Shown here piece by piece: positions 6,724-8,472 of a stretch of 8,472 bases of DNA. A program made the translations under genes and the position numbers. Source of the stretch: Chloroflexota bacterium (GTDB lineage: Bacteria; Chloroflexota; Dehalococcoidia; UBA3495); contig PAMF01000029.1 in assembly GCA_002707185.1 (NCBI GenBank), positions 1-8,472 on the forward strand. Direction: 5' to 3'. The notes below the pieces were generated by a model that searched no databases, was not told the origin of the DNA, and saw only the letters and a program-made list of their open reading frames with translations. Each line of letters opens with the position of its first letter. Position 1 is the first letter of the stretch.

Positions 6724-7796
6724 TATTGTCCTCCTCGGAACTCTTCAATGGCTGGTTGATTTTGTACTTTCTCAAATAGTGGATCTAATTCCTTATTGGA
6801 ATTGGCTAGGGTTTTTACAACTAAATCTTCCACCTCATATGCATAGGGGTTGCCCAACAAGGATTCTATAGATTGGTCAAAAGAGTCAGTATTATTTAGT
6901 ATCCATTCAATTGTTCTTTTAATTCCTTCTTCCACTGACACAACATCTTTGTATCCCAATAATGTCTTTAATGATGTATCGTCCAACATTTTACTTTTCT
7001 CTGGAGCATATCCTTTCGCGAGTAGGTACCCAATAGGATGGCTCACTTCAATAATGTCCCATTCATAATCCAGTATTTTCCCAACCAGCTTAATGAAATT
7101 CTTTATAGTATGGGTCCTAGAGTCAACTGCATTAAAAATTTTGCCCACTGCTTCCGGCTTATCGGATACAAGAAGCACGATTTCAGCAATATTTTCCGAA
7201 TATCCCGTAGGGAATATAAGAGATCCATCACCTGGAACTATGATCTTTCTACGGCCCTCAATATACCTACGCATAATAGGCCATAACCACTGCCTGGGGG
7301 TTCTTGGGCCATATAGTGTAGGGTATCTTATGAGTGATGCCTCAAATTCTCCTTTTTCATGCATCTCCATTAACCGTCGTTCTGAATTTGCAACAGCATA
7401 ACCAAAAGGATTGGTGTCTCTATTTTCATAAGTTGGGTGGTTCATAGGAATCGGTAGACTCTGGGCAGCGATGGAGTCCTTTGCATATTCGGGACTTATA
7501 TAGGCCGCAGACCCTCCTATACCAACAAATCTTTCAGTTTTTCCAGACAAAACAGAAGCAACATACCTTAGACGACCATACATAGAAATTACAAGATCGA
7601 ATTTTGCTCTAGAAAAATCTTCTTTTAGAGTATCAAGATTGAAAGGATCTCCATGTTGGTGATGGGCCACTTCCGGTAAATCATCGGGCTCATGCAAACC
7701 TCGATGATAAATCGTAACCTCATATCCCCGCTCCGTGAGGCCTTCCAATATATATGGCCCCGTAGGTCCAGTACCTCCTACAACCAAGGCCTTCAT
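6720..7796 (-). CDS. NAD-dependent epimerase/dehydratase family protein (extended/atypical SDR)
   Basis: This 358-residue protein has an N-terminal Rossmann nucleotide-binding motif, VVGGTGPTGPYI (5-16), followed by an acidic/His-rich loop, a VGIGGSAAYIS strand (91-101) where SDRs carry the catalytic Ser/Thr, and the RYPTLYGPRTP segment (157-167) typical of extended SDRs that act on nucleotide sugars and related compounds. The YxxxK dyad is degenerate: the segment FGYAVANSER (131-140) has Tyr133 but Asn137, or Phe131/Val135 if the FG is aligned to YG, so no catalytic Lys is present. It may be a reductase/epimerase with altered chemistry or a binding protein. ATG 7796 is chosen over an in-frame TTG at 7799 because GGAGG lies 6 bases upstream of it. 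It faces the metallophosphoesterase gene, so it is a separate transcription unit. The substrate is unknown. Confidence 0.88.
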   Translation of the reverse strand: MKALVVGGTGPTGPYILEGLTERGYEVTIYHRGLHEPDDLPEVAHHQHGDPFNLDTLKEDFSRAKFDLVISMYGRLRYVASVLSGKTERFVGIGGSAAYISPEYAKDSIAAQSLPIPMNHPTYENRDTNPFGYAVANSERRLMEMHEKGEFEASLIRYPTLYGPRTPRQWLWPIMRRYIEGRRKIIVPGDGSLIFPTGYSENIAEIVLLVSDKPEAVGKIFNAVDSRTHTIKNFIKLVGKILDYEWDIIEVSHPIGYLLAKGYAPEKSKMLDDTSLKTLLGYKDVVSVEEGIKRTIEWILNNTDSFDQSIESLLGNPYAYEVEDLVVKTLANSNKELDPLFEKVQNQPAIEEFRGGQY

Positions 7797-7800
7797 CAAA

Positions 7801-7808
7801 CACCTCCC
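7801..7808 (-). promoter_or_regulatory. Shine-Dalgarno site of the epimerase gene
   Basis: On the minus strand GGGAGGTG lies just upstream of ATG 7796, with 6 bases between GGAGG and the start codon. The in-frame TTG at 7799 would be too close, so this site decides the start. Confidence 0.75.
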
Positions 7809-8182
7809 ATGATGTTTTTATCCACTGTAGCTTAGAATTTATCTTCCGGCTAATCCCACCTATAGATAATCCGACCAATAGGGTAAATTAGTGCGGTCCC
7901 TTAGCACCTTCTCTGAAATGATTGAGAAGGTACCCATGCCTACAACATATTTCAATGCTATGCGTTGTTTGTACTAGATTAGTATTGCCAAGTGTTGAAT
8001 ATTCACCTATTATGGCGCAATGGACTATACCATGTTAGGTTATGTTAAATTCGTCTATTTGACTTTTGCTAGACTTCCTGCAACCCGACAGAATCTGTGA
8101 TTTTTCTGGGTTGGAAATGGAGGGTAACCTCAAATAGATGCGAATCGGCTCCCCTAATTGTCAAAACGAAGAAGTAAAATGT
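7809..8182. other. Divergent intergenic region with several small palindromes, no gene seen
   Basis: No convincing coding frame or tRNA is visible in this stretch between the leftward epimerase gene and the rightward lipoprotein gene. It should hold promoters for both. Visible symmetry elements are ACCTTCTC/GAGAAGGT (7906-7913 with 7924-7931), TACTA-GAT-TAGTA (7972-7984), TGAATATTCA (7996-8005) and CAACCC/GGGTTG (8081-8086 with 8108-8113). TGGACT at 8021-8026 with TTAAAT at 8045-8050 (18-base spacing) is a weak rightward promoter possibility. None of the repeats is followed by a T-run, so no intrinsic terminator is called. Confidence 0.5.
7906..7931. repeat. Perfect 8-bp inverted repeat in the divergent intergenic region
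   Basis: ACCTTCTC (7906-7913) and GAGAAGGT (7924-7931) are exact reverse complements around a 10-base AT-rich centre. With no T-run on either side, a regulator binding site or RNA hairpin is more likely than a terminator. It lies about 110 bases upstream of the epimerase start. Confidence 0.5.
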
Positions 8183-8187
8183 GAGGT
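8183..8187 (+). promoter_or_regulatory. Shine-Dalgarno site of the lipoprotein gene
   Basis: GAGGT lies 7 bases before ATG 8195. It supports that start over the in-frame ATG at 8138, which would put 19 mostly polar residues before the signal peptide. Confidence 0.6.
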
Positions 8188-8194
8188 TTACGCC

Positions 8195-8472
8195 ATGGGA
8201 TCCAGAGGTATAATTGCCGCGATAATAGTTTCCTTGTTCAGTATAGGAATCATTGGATGTTCTTCCAGTAGTGAACCTGCCGCCCCGGCTCAGCCAGCAG
8301 CAGCAGCTCCGGCTCAACCCGCTGCAGCAGCAGCTCAGGCTCCTTCAGCCCCAGTTCAACCGGCAGCCGCTGCACCAGCTGCTACCCCTGTTGCTCAATC
8401 CGTTCCCAAACTAGTGCCTACCCCACAAAAGATTGAGTTAAGGGTAGGAAATACGGCACCGGCAATAAGCGA
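8195..8472 (+). CDS. Secreted lipoprotein, N-terminal part (runs off the window)
   Basis: Only the first 92 codons are present. Residues 1-21 form a lipoprotein signal peptide: a short basic start (MGSRG), a hydrophobic stretch rich in Ile, and a lipobox IIG-Cys with Cys22 as the predicted lipidation site. After Cys22 comes a Ser cluster and then a low-complexity linker of about 45 residues made almost wholly of Ala, Pro and Gln, with a repeated PAQPAAAA unit. This linker would hold a folded domain away from the membrane. The folded domain begins near residue 78 (QKIELRVGNTAPAIS) but too little is seen to name it. A solute-binding protein of an ABC transporter or a thioredoxin-like/redoxin domain are both possible. 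No function is assigned beyond surface lipoprotein. Confidence 0.8.
   Translation, partial: MGSRGIIAAIIVSLFSIGIIGCSSSSEPAAPAQPAAAAPAQPAAAAAQAPSAPVQPAAAAPAATPVAQSVPKLVPTPQKIELRVGNTAPAIS

Noticed and set aside
7038..7401. Plus-strand open frames opposite the epimerase gene
   Set aside because: They overlap the well-supported minus-strand gene and show no family motif.
8138..8194. Longer lipoprotein start at ATG 8138
   Set aside because: It would place a polar, Cys-containing stretch before the signal peptide and has a poorer upstream site than GAGGT before ATG 8195.
8069..8317. Open frame on the minus strand across the lipoprotein start
   Set aside because: It is antisense to a convincing signal peptide and repeat linker, and its product shows no recognisable domain; the openness comes from the GC-rich Ala/Pro codons.
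1..8472. tRNA, rRNA, CRISPR array, insertion sequence or phage attachment site
   Set aside because: Looked for repeated spacers, terminal inverted repeats, transposase motifs and cloverleaf patterns by eye on both strands; none was seen.

Overview
The window carries seven complete genes and the start of an eighth. Base composition is moderately AT-rich. The mix of a crotonase, several class III (CaiB/BaiF) CoA-transferases, an SDR-type epimerase and a lipoprotein with an Ala/Pro/Gln linker suggests a free-living bacterium. An uncultured Chloroflexota (SAR202 or Dehalococcoidia-like) would fit, because such genomes are known for CoA-transferase paralog expansions. No marker gene is present, so this placement is inference only.

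Layout: positions 64-828 (+) encode a crotonase-fold (enoyl-CoA hydratase/isomerase superfamily) protein. A 119-base gap containing a strong 14-bp stem-loop follows. Then come four consecutive class III CoA-transferase genes on the + strand (948-5973). A stand-alone calcineurin-like metallophosphoesterase (6034-6723, +) ends the rightward run. It meets an NAD-dependent epimerase/dehydratase family gene (6720-7796, -) convergently, sharing a 4-base CTAG overlap of stop codons. A roughly 400-base divergent intergenic region with several small palindromes separates the epimerase from an N-terminal fragment of a secreted lipoprotein (8195 to the window end, +).

The main observation is that the four CoA-transferase genes are two copies of a two-gene unit. 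Genes 1 and 3 (A1, A2) resemble each other in many local motifs, and genes 2 and 4 (B1, B2) resemble each other, so the order is A1-B1-A2-B2. This looks like tandem duplication of a heteromeric class III CoA-transferase, an arrangement known from succinyl-CoA:malate CoA-transferase (SmtAB) and benzylsuccinate CoA-transferase (BbsEF). Both B subunits and A1 keep the catalytic Asp. A2 has Glu in its place and has also lost the N-terminal AGP motif, so it may be a non-catalytic or altered partner. The crotonase just upstream lacks both classical hydratase glutamates. Together these genes probably act on one or more CoA thioesters, with CoA transfer activating a carboxylic acid and the crotonase-fold enzyme acting on the CoA ester. 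The substrate cannot be read from the sequence.
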